Shown: in pieces, positions 1 to 7,879 of the stretch
How the letters are laid out: every line of letters begins with the position of its first letter
Numbering within the stretch: the first letter of the stretch is position 1
DNA from: CADEED01 sp020442965
GTDB taxonomy: Bacteria > Pseudomonadota > Gammaproteobacteria > Steroidobacterales > Steroidobacteraceae
Length of the DNA stretch: 64,000 nucleotides
Direction: 5' to 3'
NCBI GenBank assembly: GCA_041395525.1
Contig: JAWLAH010000001.1
Coordinates: 62,001-126,000, forward strand
Notes under the pieces: model-generated
What the model was told of the DNA's origin: nothing
Databases searched by the model: none
What the model saw: only the letters and a program-made list of their open reading frames with translations
Translations under genes and position numbers: made by a program

Positions 1-1480
1 AGCGACGGTGCCCAAAATTGACCGTGGGCCTGTCGAGGTAGAGCAAGAACTGCTCTTTGTACCCCACCAACCCCAAGGTGTAGCCCACGGGCACTTTCGC
101 TAGCATGCCGCGGACGAAGCGGCTTCCAGATCGTTCAGCATCGAGGGTTGGTGCAATGCCATAGGCCCAGGTCAAAGCGAGTGAACCGAGCACGACTGTC
201 CAGGCAGCGACCGGCAAGCGCCAACTGGCCCACGTCAATGAGACGCCGGCGAGTAAGACGAAAGCCCCGACCGGCGCGATCGAGCGCAATCCGGATGCCG
301 CGAACAACTCGGTGATTCGCGCATTGCCCAGCCAATAGCCTAACAATACGAGCAACCCGCCCGACCACAGGAGCAACGCCAGCGCAATCAGCGCGCGGTG
401 CACGCCGCGGTTGCGCGCAAGCTCGGCCAGATAGGGCATTGCCGCGATGACCAGCGCTGGCAGTGCGGGTAACAGATAGACCCCGCGTTTACCGGGGCTC
501 AGCGAGAAGAACAGCACGACCAGGGCAAACCATGACAAGGGCAGCCAGACACTCGCGTCACGAACTTGCCAGGCGCGCCACCAACGTGGCACCAGCCAGA
601 ACAACAGCGCGCTCATTGGCAACCATAGAGCGGGAATGACTTCCAGCAGGAAGTAGTACCAGGCGCGCAGGTGGTGCCAGGACTTGGCGTAGCGGGTCAC
701 CGTCTGTTGCAGCAAAAGCTCGTCACGATACTCTGCGTACTCCGGCGCGGCGCGTTGCACCACCGCGACGAGCATGGGCACGAGCCAAATGGCGATGCCC
801 AGTAACAACCCGAGCGGTGCAAGCCACCATTTCATGCCAGCCGCAGCCAGCGGCGCGACGCCGTGCCAGGGAGCGCGCCGCAGCCAGATATAGGGCACTA
901 ACAATAAAATGGGCAGAAAACCCACTCCCTTGGTAATGACTCCCAGGCCAGCCGCAAGACCGCCGACGAAATACCAGCCCCATGCTGGCCCCAGCAGCAG
1001 GTGACGCAACAATCCATACAGTGAGCAAGTTGTAAAAAAGCACAAAACACCGTCAATCTGGGCACCGCGCATCACCAGTACAAACTGCAAGGTACTGAGC
1101 GTCGCAAATGCCGCTAACAAGCCCGTGTGCCGATCGACCAACCGCCGCCCGAAGTCGTACAGGAGAAACAACGTACCAGAGGCCGCCAGCAGCGACGGCA
1201 ACAGGAATGAGTAGCGGACACTGCCAAAGACGCTGTAGCTCAACGCCAGCAGCCAGAAGTACAACGGCGGCTTGTCCTGATAGAGATCGCCGCCCACGCG
1301 CGGGAACAGCCAGTCCCCGCTCGCGACCATATCCCGTGCCAGACCCGCAAAACGCGGCTCGTCGGCAGGCCACGGATCGCGCAAGCCGTAGCCCGCCGCA
1401 ACGATGACGAGCAGCCCAATCGCTAGCAACAGAAGATCCCGGACCGCCAGCGGTTCCAGCGGGCGGGTGGTGCCGTTCAA
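1..1480 (-). CDS. GT39 (ArnT/PMT-like) membrane glycosyltransferase, C-terminus cut by window edge
   Basis: The open frame runs uninterrupted from a TTG at 1480 to the window edge (about 493 codons visible, no stop). The N-terminus carries the family signature RDPWPADEPRFAGLARDM and then GGDLYQDKPPLYFWL, with the acidic ADEP pair where GT39 enzymes keep their catalytic aspartate. Many hydrophobic segments follow. Relatives transfer a sugar from a polyprenyl-phosphate carrier to lipid A or protein on the outer face of the inner membrane. The TTG start overlaps the stop of the LAB_N gene by four bases (TTGA), so it should be translationally coupled and last in the operon seen here. Family is firm; donor and acceptor are unknown. 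Confidence 0.85.
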   Translation of the reverse strand, partial: MNGTTRPLEPLAVRDLLLLAIGLLVIVAAGYGLRDPWPADEPRFAGLARDMVASGDWLFPRVGGDLYQDKPPLYFWLLALSYSVFGSVRYSFLLPSLLAASGTLFLLYDFGRRLVDRHTGLLAAFATLSTLQFVLVMRGAQIDGVLCFFTTCSLYGLLRHLLLGPAWGWYFVGGLAAGLGVITKGVGFLPILLLVPYIWLRRAPWHGVAPLAAAGMKWWLAPLGLLLGIAIWLVPMLVAVVQRAAPEYAEYRDELLLQQTVTRYAKSWHHLRAWYYFLLEVIPALWLPMSALLFWLVPRWWRAWQVRDASVWLPLSWFALVVLFFSLSPGKRGVYLLPALPALVIAAMPYLAELARNRGVHRALIALALLLWSGGLLVLLGYWLGNARITELFAASGLRSIAPVGAFVLLAGVSLTWASWRLPVAAWTVVLGSLALTWAYGIAPTLDAERSGSRFVRGMLAKVPVGYTLGLVGYKEQFLLYLDRPTVNFGHRR

Positions 1481-1752
1481 GCTTGCAGTTCCCGACGACC
1501 GATACGCAGCAAATACAGGTTACGCAGATAGACGAATATCCCGGCGCTCTGTCCCGCGATGAACACCGGATCCTTGCGGTGAATCGCGTAGGCCAGGAGC
1601 GTCAACCCGCCGCCCAAACTGAAGTACCAGAACGCGACTGGAATAATGCTGCGCTTGACACGTTCGCTCGCAAGCCATTGAACGATGAAGCGTGCCGAAA
1701 AAAAGCCCTGGCCCACGAAACCGATGGCCATCCAGATATCTTTATCGTCCAC
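1477..1752 (-). CDS. Small LAB_N (lipid A biosynthesis N-terminal) domain membrane protein
   Basis: A 91-residue protein with three likely membrane segments and the LAB_N pattern: GFVGQGFFSARFIVQWLASE near the start and an end rich in RNLYLL. This domain is often found alone beside polyprenyl-phosphate sugar transferases. A role in moving the lipid-linked sugar across the membrane is often supposed but is inference here. I chose the GTG at 1752 because GAGG lies six bases upstream; the reading frame stays open further upstream but that extension lies inside the GT2 gene. It sits between a GT2 and a GT39 gene, as expected for a load-flip-transfer module. Confidence 0.8.
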   Translation of the reverse strand: MDDKDIWMAIGFVGQGFFSARFIVQWLASERVKRSIIPVAFWYFSLGGGLTLLAYAIHRKDPVFIAGQSAGIFVYLRNLYLLRIGRRELQA

Positions 1753-1801
1753 GTTGAACCTCAGAGCCGTCCAGCAAGCAAAAAAATGAAACTTGCCGCG
1801 C

Positions 1802-2530
1802 CTATTGCTCGCGCGTTTGCAAGCCCGCACGATACCGTCGACGCAGCCACAACACCCCGAACAGATCGACGATGCCGACCCAAAGCCGATCGAACATACC
1901 GTACTTGGAGGTGCCTTTCGAACGCGGCCGATGATTGACCGGGACTGAGACAACACGCGCACCCTGCCGAATAAACAAGGCTGGCAGGAAGCGGTGCATG
2001 TGATCGAAGCGCGGCAACTCGAGAAATGCGGCGCGCTCGAATAATTTGATGCCGCAGCCGGTATCTGGCGTGCCGTCACCCAGCATGGCAGCGCGGACGC
2101 CGTTTGCGACGCGCGATTGAAAACGCCGAAAGCCCGTGTCGCGGCGCGTCGTACGATTGCCCATGACCAACCGCACATCAGCATTATCAGGATCGGAACG
2201 TGCCACTAACAATTTCGGAATATCCGCCGGATCGTTTTGGCCATCGCCGTCCAACGTAGCGATCCACGGCGCGCGCGCCGCCCGAACGCCGCTGGCAACG
2301 GCCGCGCTTTGGCCACTTCGAAAAGAATGGCGCAGTACGCGCAATTGTGCCAGTCCTGCAGCGCGCGCCTGCAACAGCGTCGCAACAGTCTGGTCCGTAC
2401 TGCCGTCGTCGACGAAAATCATCTCGAATTCGAGATCGCGTAGCGCCGCGGCGATTTCACGCGCCAGGGGCTCGACGTTCTCTGCCTCGTTGCAAACTGG
2501 CACGACGACCGACAGTTCCGGATTCTTCAT
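1802..2530 (-). CDS. GT2 family polyprenyl-phosphate sugar transferase (DPM1/ArnC-like)
   Basis: A 242-residue GT-A enzyme. The N-terminus reads ELSVVVPVCNEAENVEPL, followed by IFVDDGSTD, then TLDGDGQNDP (the DxD-like nucleotide-sugar site) and near the end RPRSKGTSKYG, typical of enzymes that charge dolichyl- or undecaprenyl-phosphate. The C-terminus lacks the two transmembrane helices of full ArnC. The ATG at 2530 overlaps the upstream acyltransferase stop by four bases. Product is probably undecaprenyl-phosphate-linked sugar, used by the downstream GT39 enzyme; the sugar itself cannot be read from sequence. Confidence 0.88.
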   Translation of the reverse strand: MKNPELSVVVPVCNEAENVEPLAREIAAALRDLEFEMIFVDDGSTDQTVATLLQARAAGLAQLRVLRHSFRSGQSAAVASGVRAARAPWIATLDGDGQNDPADIPKLLVARSDPDNADVRLVMGNRTTRRDTGFRRFQSRVANGVRAAMLGDGTPDTGCGIKLFERAAFLELPRFDHMHRFLPALFIRQGARVVSVPVNHRPRSKGTSKYGMFDRLWVGIVDLFGVLWLRRRYRAGLQTREQ

Positions 2531-3207
2531 TGCGCAGGCCCGAGTGCTGCGGCCGCCTCTCGGTATAGCCTGTGGAGTTCCCGCGCCAGCTCGCGTTGCC
2601 AGAGCTCGACGGCGGCGGCGTCGAGAGATTTGGGGATCCACCTGGGTTCGCCAATCGCAATGGCGACGTGAGTGAATGGCCATGGCAGGACGAACTTGTC
2701 CCAATGGAAAGTCGTTGCACGTCGCGCCGCGTAGGCCATGGGCACAATCGGCCGGCCGGTCATCTGCGATAGAACGATCGCGCCTGACTTGAACTGGAAG
2801 CGCGGACCGCGCGGCCCGTCCGGTGTCACGACCGTCGATACATTGTCTTTGACGAGCGCTTCGTAGAAGTCCCGCAAGGTTCGCGCGCCGGTATGAGTCG
2901 ATGAACCGCGGATTGCGGTCGCGCCCAAGCGCGCGGCAGCCATTGCGCCGAGCTCACCGTCGACTGACGGACTGATCAGGAATCCAACCCGCAGACCATG
3001 CTCGCGCTGATCGAGCAGGTATTTCGCACAGAACAGCAGATGCTGATGCCAGAAAACCGGAATCAAGGACGGTGCACGTTCGAGCGCGGTCGGCAGATGC
3101 TGAGCGCCAACGACACTGACAACTTTGCAGGTCCTCCACCAAAACCGGATGAGGCCGAGACCCATCGAAACGGCAACGCTCCAGATTGCGCGTCGCGTCG
3201 TAGTCAT
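2527..3207 (-). CDS. Lysophospholipid acyltransferase family protein (DUF374)
   Basis: A 226-residue protein of the DUF374 branch of lysophospholipid acyltransferases. Visible motifs are PVFWHQHLLF (catalytic histidine region), SPSVDGELGA, and TPDGPRGPRFQFKSGAI, the hallmark of this family. The N-terminus has one hydrophobic segment. The ATG at 3207 is preferred; an upstream in-frame ATG at 3279 lacks a ribosome binding site and adds a low-complexity leader. It is the first gene of a four-gene minus-strand operon ending in GT39, and is divergent from the P450 gene. The family acylates glycolipid or phospholipid substrates; this substrate is unknown. Confidence 0.85.
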   Translation of the reverse strand: MTTTRRAIWSVAVSMGLGLIRFWWRTCKVVSVVGAQHLPTALERAPSLIPVFWHQHLLFCAKYLLDQREHGLRVGFLISPSVDGELGAMAAARLGATAIRGSSTHTGARTLRDFYEALVKDNVSTVVTPDGPRGPRFQFKSGAIVLSQMTGRPIVPMAYAARRATTFHWDKFVLPWPFTHVAIAIGEPRWIPKSLDAAAVELWQRELARELHRLYREAAAALGPAQ

Positions 3208-3370
3208 TCGCCTACTTGAGCGGGTCTGCTGCCGGTAAATCGAATTGCGCAGGCCGCCGCCCGAGCCGGAGTCGGTCATGGTATGCGCCGTGTGTCGTCG
3301 CGACTGTGGCGCGGATTGTCGCGGATCGGCGCCGGCCACGCAATGGACCGACCGCAACTGCGGTCTCGGC

Positions 3371-3376
3371 TACAAT
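3371..3376 (+). promoter_or_regulatory. Candidate -10 element for the P450-FAAL operon
   Basis: TACAAT at 3371-3376 lies 34 bases before the TTG at 3411, leaving a short leader that contains GGGAG. No convincing -35 hexamer at the right spacing was found, so this rests on the -10 box and position alone. Confidence 0.3.
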
Positions 3377-3410
3377 TGGCGTCCCGCTTTCTTTCGATCC
3401 GGGAGCACAT

Positions 3411-4736
3411 TTGCAGCCCTCGATATCCGCACACGATCTTGCCATGAAGCTGCCGCCTGAGTCAGACACGCCGTTCGATATCGGCGCGACGGACGATTCC
3501 ATCCATCGCATGGGCGCACTGTTCAAGCGCCTTGGAGATGTTTACCGGGTCTATTCGCCTGGACGTGGCAGCCACACCTGGGTGATCAATCACCCGGACG
3601 ATGTGAAGCGCGTGCTTGTTGGCAATCACCGCAATTACACCAAGGGTCTCGGACTCGATCGAGTCAAGATCCTCCTCGGCAACGGCATCATGACCAGTGA
3701 GGGCGACTTTTGGCGCCGCCAGCGTTACATGATGCAGCCGGCGTTCCATCGCCGGGTTGTCACCGAGTTTGCCACCACCATTGCCGATGCTAACGACCGA
3801 TTCATTGCGAAGTGGGCGCGCGATTCGGCGCGTGGCGAATTGGTGAATGTAACAGACGACCTGAGTGAATTGACTTTGGAGATCGTGCTGCGCTCGATAT
3901 TCAGCTCGGACCTCGACAGGCTGTCGAAAGAACTCGGTGGCAACCCGTTCGAAATGGTCACCAAGGAACCCGTGCGCGATCTCAAATTTGCGTATCGCTT
4001 TCGGCAACTCACGAAGTTGGTCGCGGCACTGATCGCAAGACGACGCATCGAGCGCAAGCAGCATTTCGATTTCGTGCAGATGTTGATGGACGCGCGCGAC
4101 AAAGAGAGCGGCGCTGCGATGCAGGACCGTGAGCTGATCGATGAGATCATGACTTTGATCGTTGCCGGTCACGAGACGACCGCGAGTGGGCTCAATTGGA
4201 CCTGGTATCTGTTGTCGCAGAATCCCGCCGCAGAAGCCAAAATGCACGCGGAGATCGACGCGCTGGACGTCGAGGCCGCACCGAGTCTGCCGGCCATGGA
4301 ACAGCTCGCATACACACGCCAGGTCGTGGACGAAGCATTGCGGCTCTACCCGCCCGGCTGGCTGTTGTCACGGCGCACAATCGGTCCTGACAAACTCGGC
4401 GGATTCGAGATTCCGGCTGGCACCGACGTACTATTCTCACCGTATCTACTGCACCGCCACCCCAAGTTCTGGCACGAACCCGAGGCGTTCCGGCCGGAGC
4501 GCTTCGACACGCGACACGAGTCCGAACGACCGCGCTTCGCCTACATGCCGTTCGCAGCGGGCCCGCGTCATTGCATCGGCGAAACCATGGCACTCTACGA
4601 GATGTACATGCACCTCTACAAAGTGGCGCGGCACTACCGCTTCATCACTCTCGAAGATCAGCCGCCGGAAATCGAAGCGCACGTTAATCTGCGCACCAAG
4701 CGGCCACTTTTCATGCGCCTGGAACGTCGTCGATGA
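3411..4736 (+). CDS. Cytochrome P450
   Basis: About 441 residues from TTG 3411, or 430 from ATG 3444. TTG is preferred because GGGAG lies five bases upstream, whereas the ATG has no recognisable Shine-Dalgarno. Counting from the ATG, the I-helix oxygen-activation motif AGHETTASG starts at residue 241, the K-helix ExxR (EALR) at 297, and the haem loop FAAGPRHCIG carries the cysteine ligand at 377. No membrane anchor is seen, so it is probably soluble and needs partner ferredoxin/reductase that are not in this window. The stop overlaps the start of the acyl-AMP ligase (ATGA), which suggests oxidation of an acyl group held on that protein's carrier domain. Substrate unknown. Confidence 0.93.
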   Translation: MQPSISAHDLAMKLPPESDTPFDIGATDDSIHRMGALFKRLGDVYRVYSPGRGSHTWVINHPDDVKRVLVGNHRNYTKGLGLDRVKILLGNGIMTSEGDFWRRQRYMMQPAFHRRVVTEFATTIADANDRFIAKWARDSARGELVNVTDDLSELTLEIVLRSIFSSDLDRLSKELGGNPFEMVTKEPVRDLKFAYRFRQLTKLVAALIARRRIERKQHFDFVQMLMDARDKESGAAMQDRELIDEIMTLIVAGHETTASGLNWTWYLLSQNPAAEAKMHAEIDALDVEAAPSLPAMEQLAYTRQVVDEALRLYPPGWLLSRRTIGPDKLGGFEIPAGTDVLFSPYLLHRHPKFWHEPEAFRPERFDTRHESERPRFAYMPFAAGPRHCIGETMALYEMYMHLYKVARHYRFITLEDQPPEIEAHVNLRTKRPLFMRLERRR

Positions 4737-6727
4737 GCCGCGCTGAGATGACCCCCGCCAACACTCTGAGCGAGCTGCTCGCCGCCAATCGCGGGGTCCA
4801 GCGAAGCATTGCTTATGTCGACGGCGAGAACAGCGAGCGGGTCGTTAGTTTCGAGGAACTCTATCAACGCGCACTCGGCATCTTGTATCATTTGCAATCA
4901 CTCGGCGCGCGCCCGGGCGACAAGATGATTCTCTATGTCGCCAACAACGAGCAGTTTGTCGATGCTTTCTGCGGCGCGATCCTGGGCGGCATCGTTCCCG
5001 TTCCGGTGGCGCTCGGTATCAGCGACGAACACAAGCGAAAACTACTGCGCATCGCGCGACTGCTCGCCAAGCCGTTCCTTTACACCGACCGCAGGACACT
5101 CGACCGGATCGCGGCGTTCGCCAGCGAGGACGACGACGCCACGACGGTTGGCGAGCTGACACGGCGTGCCTTCCTGGCAGACACCCTCGAGGACATATCC
5201 AAACCGGGCAAGATTCATGCCGCTTCGCCCGACGACACCGCATTCATCCAGTTCTCATCAGGCTCGACCAGCGATCCGAAGGGCATCGTACTAACACACC
5301 GCAACATTCTCACGAATGCGCGCGGGGCCGGCGAAGCGGCCGCGTTCTCAGAGACCGATATAGCGCTCTCCTGGATGCCACTGACCCACGATATGGGCCT
5401 GATCGGCATGTTCATCATGATGTATGCGCATCGAATGCAGCTCAACATCATGACAACCGAGCTGTTTGTCCGACGGCCGCTGTTATGGATGCAGGTCGCA
5501 TCGCGCAAGCGAATCACCATCACGACCTCGCCCAATTTCGGCTTCCGACACTACCTGAAGGTGCTGGGCGATCGCGGTGTCACCGACCTTGATCTGTCGA
5601 GCATCAGATTGCTATTCAACGGCGCCGAGCCCATTTCCGCCCCTCTCGCACGCGAGTTCATCGCCCGTATGCAACCGGCCAAACTCGCGCCGCGGGCGAT
5701 GTATCCGGTCTATGGGCTCGCTGAAGCAACGCTCGCCGTCAGCTTCCCACGGCTCGGCGCGTCGATGTCATCGTTAGCGCTCGATCGCCACCAGTTGTCA
5801 GTCGGTACGACCATCCGCGAGATTGCGGCGGACGGGCCCGACGCCGCCGAGTTCGTGGCGGTAGGAGTACCTGTTCCGTACTGCAATCTGCGCATTGTGA
5901 GCGACGCGGACGAGGAACTGCCGGATGGGCAGGTCGGTCATATTCAGATCAGCGGCGACAATGTGACCCGCGGTTACTACGAGAACCAGCAAGCGAACGC
6001 CGCGGGCTTTACCAATGATGGCTGGCTGCGCACCGGCGATCTCGGTGTCCGGCACGCCGACCTGCTCTACATCACCGGCCGCGCCAAAGAGATCATTTTC
6101 GTCAATGGGCAGAACTACTACCCGCACGACCTGGAGAGCATTGCCTACCGGGCCGATGGCCTGGAGTTGGGAAAGGTCGTGGCCGCGGGAGTTCGTCCGC
6201 CAGGTGCGAGCACCGACGAGCTCACGCTTTTCGTACTGCATCGGGGTGGCATCGAAGAATTTTTGCCCGTTGCGACCGCTGCGGCGCGGCTCGTCAACGA
6301 GCACACCGGGCTCGAGGTTGCGCACACGGTACCGGTGCGGCGCATTCCCAAAACTACCAGCGGCAAGATCCAGCGGCACTTGCTGGAGGCCGCCTATCTC
6401 GAGGGCGAATTCGCGCCGGATCTCGCCGCGCTTGCGACATTGCGTGCGCAGCTCGCGCAGGCGGGCGGAACCGCTGTCACCAGTAGTCACATCGAGGCAA
6501 TCCTCAAGGAGATCTGCGACACAGCGCTCGAACGCGGCATGAGTGTCGACGAAAACCTCTTTGAGCTGGGCGCCAGCTCGCTCAAGCTAATCGAAATCCA
6601 CGAGAAGATCGACGAGCAATACCCGGGGCACGTCGATCTGACCGAGCTATTCGACTATCCGACCATCGCAGAACTTGCGCGCCACCTCGAAAGTAAGCTG
6701 GTGGCTGGCGCAGGCGTCGCTCCATAA
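4733..6727 (+). CDS. Fatty acyl-AMP ligase fused to a C-terminal acyl carrier domain
   Basis: A 664-residue didomain protein. The adenylation part has FSSGSTSDPKGIVLTHRNI (phosphate-binding loop), the LRTGDLG aspartate motif, and the KTTSGKIQR lysine loop. The VYGLAEATLA region and absence of a CoA-binding character fit the FAAL branch, which passes the acyl-adenylate to a carrier protein and not to CoA. A carrier domain follows at about residues 580-650 with LFELGASSLKL; the serine before the leucine (about 616) is the expected phosphopantetheine site, although the usual DSL is SSL. It is coupled to the P450 by a four-base overlap. No ketosynthase or condensation domain is nearby, so the final product cannot be predicted. 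Confidence 0.92.
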   Translation: MSRAEMTPANTLSELLAANRGVQRSIAYVDGENSERVVSFEELYQRALGILYHLQSLGARPGDKMILYVANNEQFVDAFCGAILGGIVPVPVALGISDEHKRKLLRIARLLAKPFLYTDRRTLDRIAAFASEDDDATTVGELTRRAFLADTLEDISKPGKIHAASPDDTAFIQFSSGSTSDPKGIVLTHRNILTNARGAGEAAAFSETDIALSWMPLTHDMGLIGMFIMMYAHRMQLNIMTTELFVRRPLLWMQVASRKRITITTSPNFGFRHYLKVLGDRGVTDLDLSSIRLLFNGAEPISAPLAREFIARMQPAKLAPRAMYPVYGLAEATLAVSFPRLGASMSSLALDRHQLSVGTTIREIAADGPDAAEFVAVGVPVPYCNLRIVSDADEELPDGQVGHIQISGDNVTRGYYENQQANAAGFTNDGWLRTGDLGVRHADLLYITGRAKEIIFVNGQNYYPHDLESIAYRADGLELGKVVAAGVRPPGASTDELTLFVLHRGGIEEFLPVATAAARLVNEHTGLEVAHTVPVRRIPKTTSGKIQRHLLEAAYLEGEFAPDLAALATLRAQLAQAGGTAVTSSHIEAILKEICDTALERGMSVDENLFELGASSLKLIEIHEKIDEQYPGHVDLTELFDYPTIAELARHLESKLVAGAGVAP

Positions 6728-6907
6728 GCGCTGCCCCACGACCAGTGCCAGCAAGAACAGTAGCGGGATCAGCACGCTCGACAATTTACGCTCAAGGACA
6801 AACATGTTGTGTGCCAGTGTCGTTAGCTTCGCAGCCAGCGGGAACGGATCCACGTTAACTCGTCGGTTATTTCGAATATAGGGCTTGATAGTGGATACTT
6901 TGTTCAT
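6647..6907 (-). CDS. Possible 86-residue membrane protein divergent from the LysR gene (doubtful)
   Basis: An ATG-started frame whose middle is strongly hydrophobic (VLIPLLFLLALVVG) after a positively charged stretch, giving a plausible single-pass inner-membrane protein. Against it: the last 27 codons lie antisense to the acyl carrier domain, there is no clear ribosome binding site, and only 20 bases separate its start from the LysR start. It may be a chance frame in the AT-richer intergenic stretch 6728-6927. LysR regulators often control a divergent gene, which is the only contextual support. Confidence 0.2.
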   Translation of the reverse strand: MNKVSTIKPYIRNNRRVNVDPFPLAAKLTTLAHNMFVLERKLSSVLIPLLFLLALVVGQRLWSDACASHQLTFEVARKFCDGRIVE

Positions 6908-6915
6908 GTTTTCCG

Positions 6916-6921
6916 TACAAT
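6916..6921 (+). promoter_or_regulatory. Candidate -10 box placing transcription start at the LysR ATG
   Basis: TACAAT at 6916-6921 ends seven bases before the ATG at 6928, so transcription would begin at or next to the start codon. A partial -35 (TGGATA at 6892-6897) is 18 bases upstream. No Shine-Dalgarno is seen. This would make a leaderless message. Confidence 0.3.
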
Positions 6922-6927
6922 CGGCGC

Positions 6928-7872
6928 ATGGACCAGTTGCGGGCTATGCGGGTGTTCTTGCGCGTGGCGGAGACGAACTCCTTCGTGCGCGCAGCCGATG
7001 CGTTGCAGTGCCCGCGCGCGAGTGTCACGACTCTGGTCGCACAGCTGGAGCGACATCTCGGCGTACGCCTATTGCATCGCACCACACGACGAGTTGCCTT
7101 GACGCCCGAGGGTGCCAACTATCAGGAGCACTGCAAGCGAATCCTGGCTGATCTCGATGCTGCCGACGCCGCCACGCGCGGCGCCGGCGACCGTCCACGC
7201 GGACGACTGCGCGTCGATGTGCCCCATTCTTTTGGTCGCTACCTGTTGCTGCCGGCGCTGCCGGCCTTCAATCAGCGCTATCCGGAGCTCGCGCTCGATA
7301 TCAGCTTCAGCGATCGCTATGTCGATCTCGAAGCCGAAGGAATTGACGTCGCGCTACGCGGCGGGGTCAGCAAGCAGGCGCGGTTGATCGCCCGTGAAAT
7401 CGCCCGCTCGAGACGTGTCACCTGCGCTACACCGCAGTACCTTGCACAGAATGGAACGCCACACGCACCGGCCGAGCTGCGCGCCCACCGACTGATCGGC
7501 TATCAGCCGAACACCGCTGCACGTTCTACCGACTGGCAGTTTTGCAGCGGCGGCCGCACAGATCGTCTCAAGCTACCGTTCATGCTGACTTTCAATTCGG
7601 CCGAGGCACCGATCGTCTCGGCGCTCGAAGGCGCCGGAATCATTCAGACAGTCGACCTGCTCGTGGCGCATCTGCTCACCGAGGGTCGGCTGGTCGAGAT
7701 ACTGCACGAATTCGCCTGCGATGGGCCGCCGCTCAGTGTGGTCTACCCACCGTCAAACAAGAACAACGCCAAAGTACGGGTATTCGCACAGTTCGCCGCC
7801 GAGCTGCTAGGCGACTGGAAACTGCGCGCCGCCAATCGAACGGCGCGATCAGCGAAAAAATCTCGGCGCTGA
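6928..7872 (+). CDS. LysR-family transcriptional regulator
   Basis: A 314-residue protein. The N-terminal winged helix-turn-helix (residues 1-60) reads MDQLRAMRVFLRVAETNSF, then RASVTTLVAQLERHLGVRL and LLHRTTRRVALTPEG, which is standard LysR. The effector domain follows (PRGRLRVDVPHSFGRYLLLP; later DVALRGG), of the subgroup related to CrgA/DmlR-like regulators. It is downstream of the P450-acyl ligase operon on the same strand with a 200-base gap, and convergent with the OmpA-like gene. Which genes it controls cannot be told; the adjacent lipid operon is the natural guess. Confidence 0.93.
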   Translation: MDQLRAMRVFLRVAETNSFVRAADALQCPRASVTTLVAQLERHLGVRLLHRTTRRVALTPEGANYQEHCKRILADLDAADAATRGAGDRPRGRLRVDVPHSFGRYLLLPALPAFNQRYPELALDISFSDRYVDLEAEGIDVALRGGVSKQARLIAREIARSRRVTCATPQYLAQNGTPHAPAELRAHRLIGYQPNTAARSTDWQFCSGGRTDRLKLPFMLTFNSAEAPIVSALEGAGIIQTVDLLVAHLLTEGRLVEILHEFACDGPPLSVVYPPSNKNNAKVRVFAQFAAELLGDWKLRAANRTARSAKKSRR

Positions 7873-7879
7873 TGGCCAG

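Noticed and set aside
3216..3410. N-terminal extension of the P450 frame
   Set aside because: No start with a ribosome binding site, and low-complexity arginine-rich content; it overlaps the divergent promoter region.
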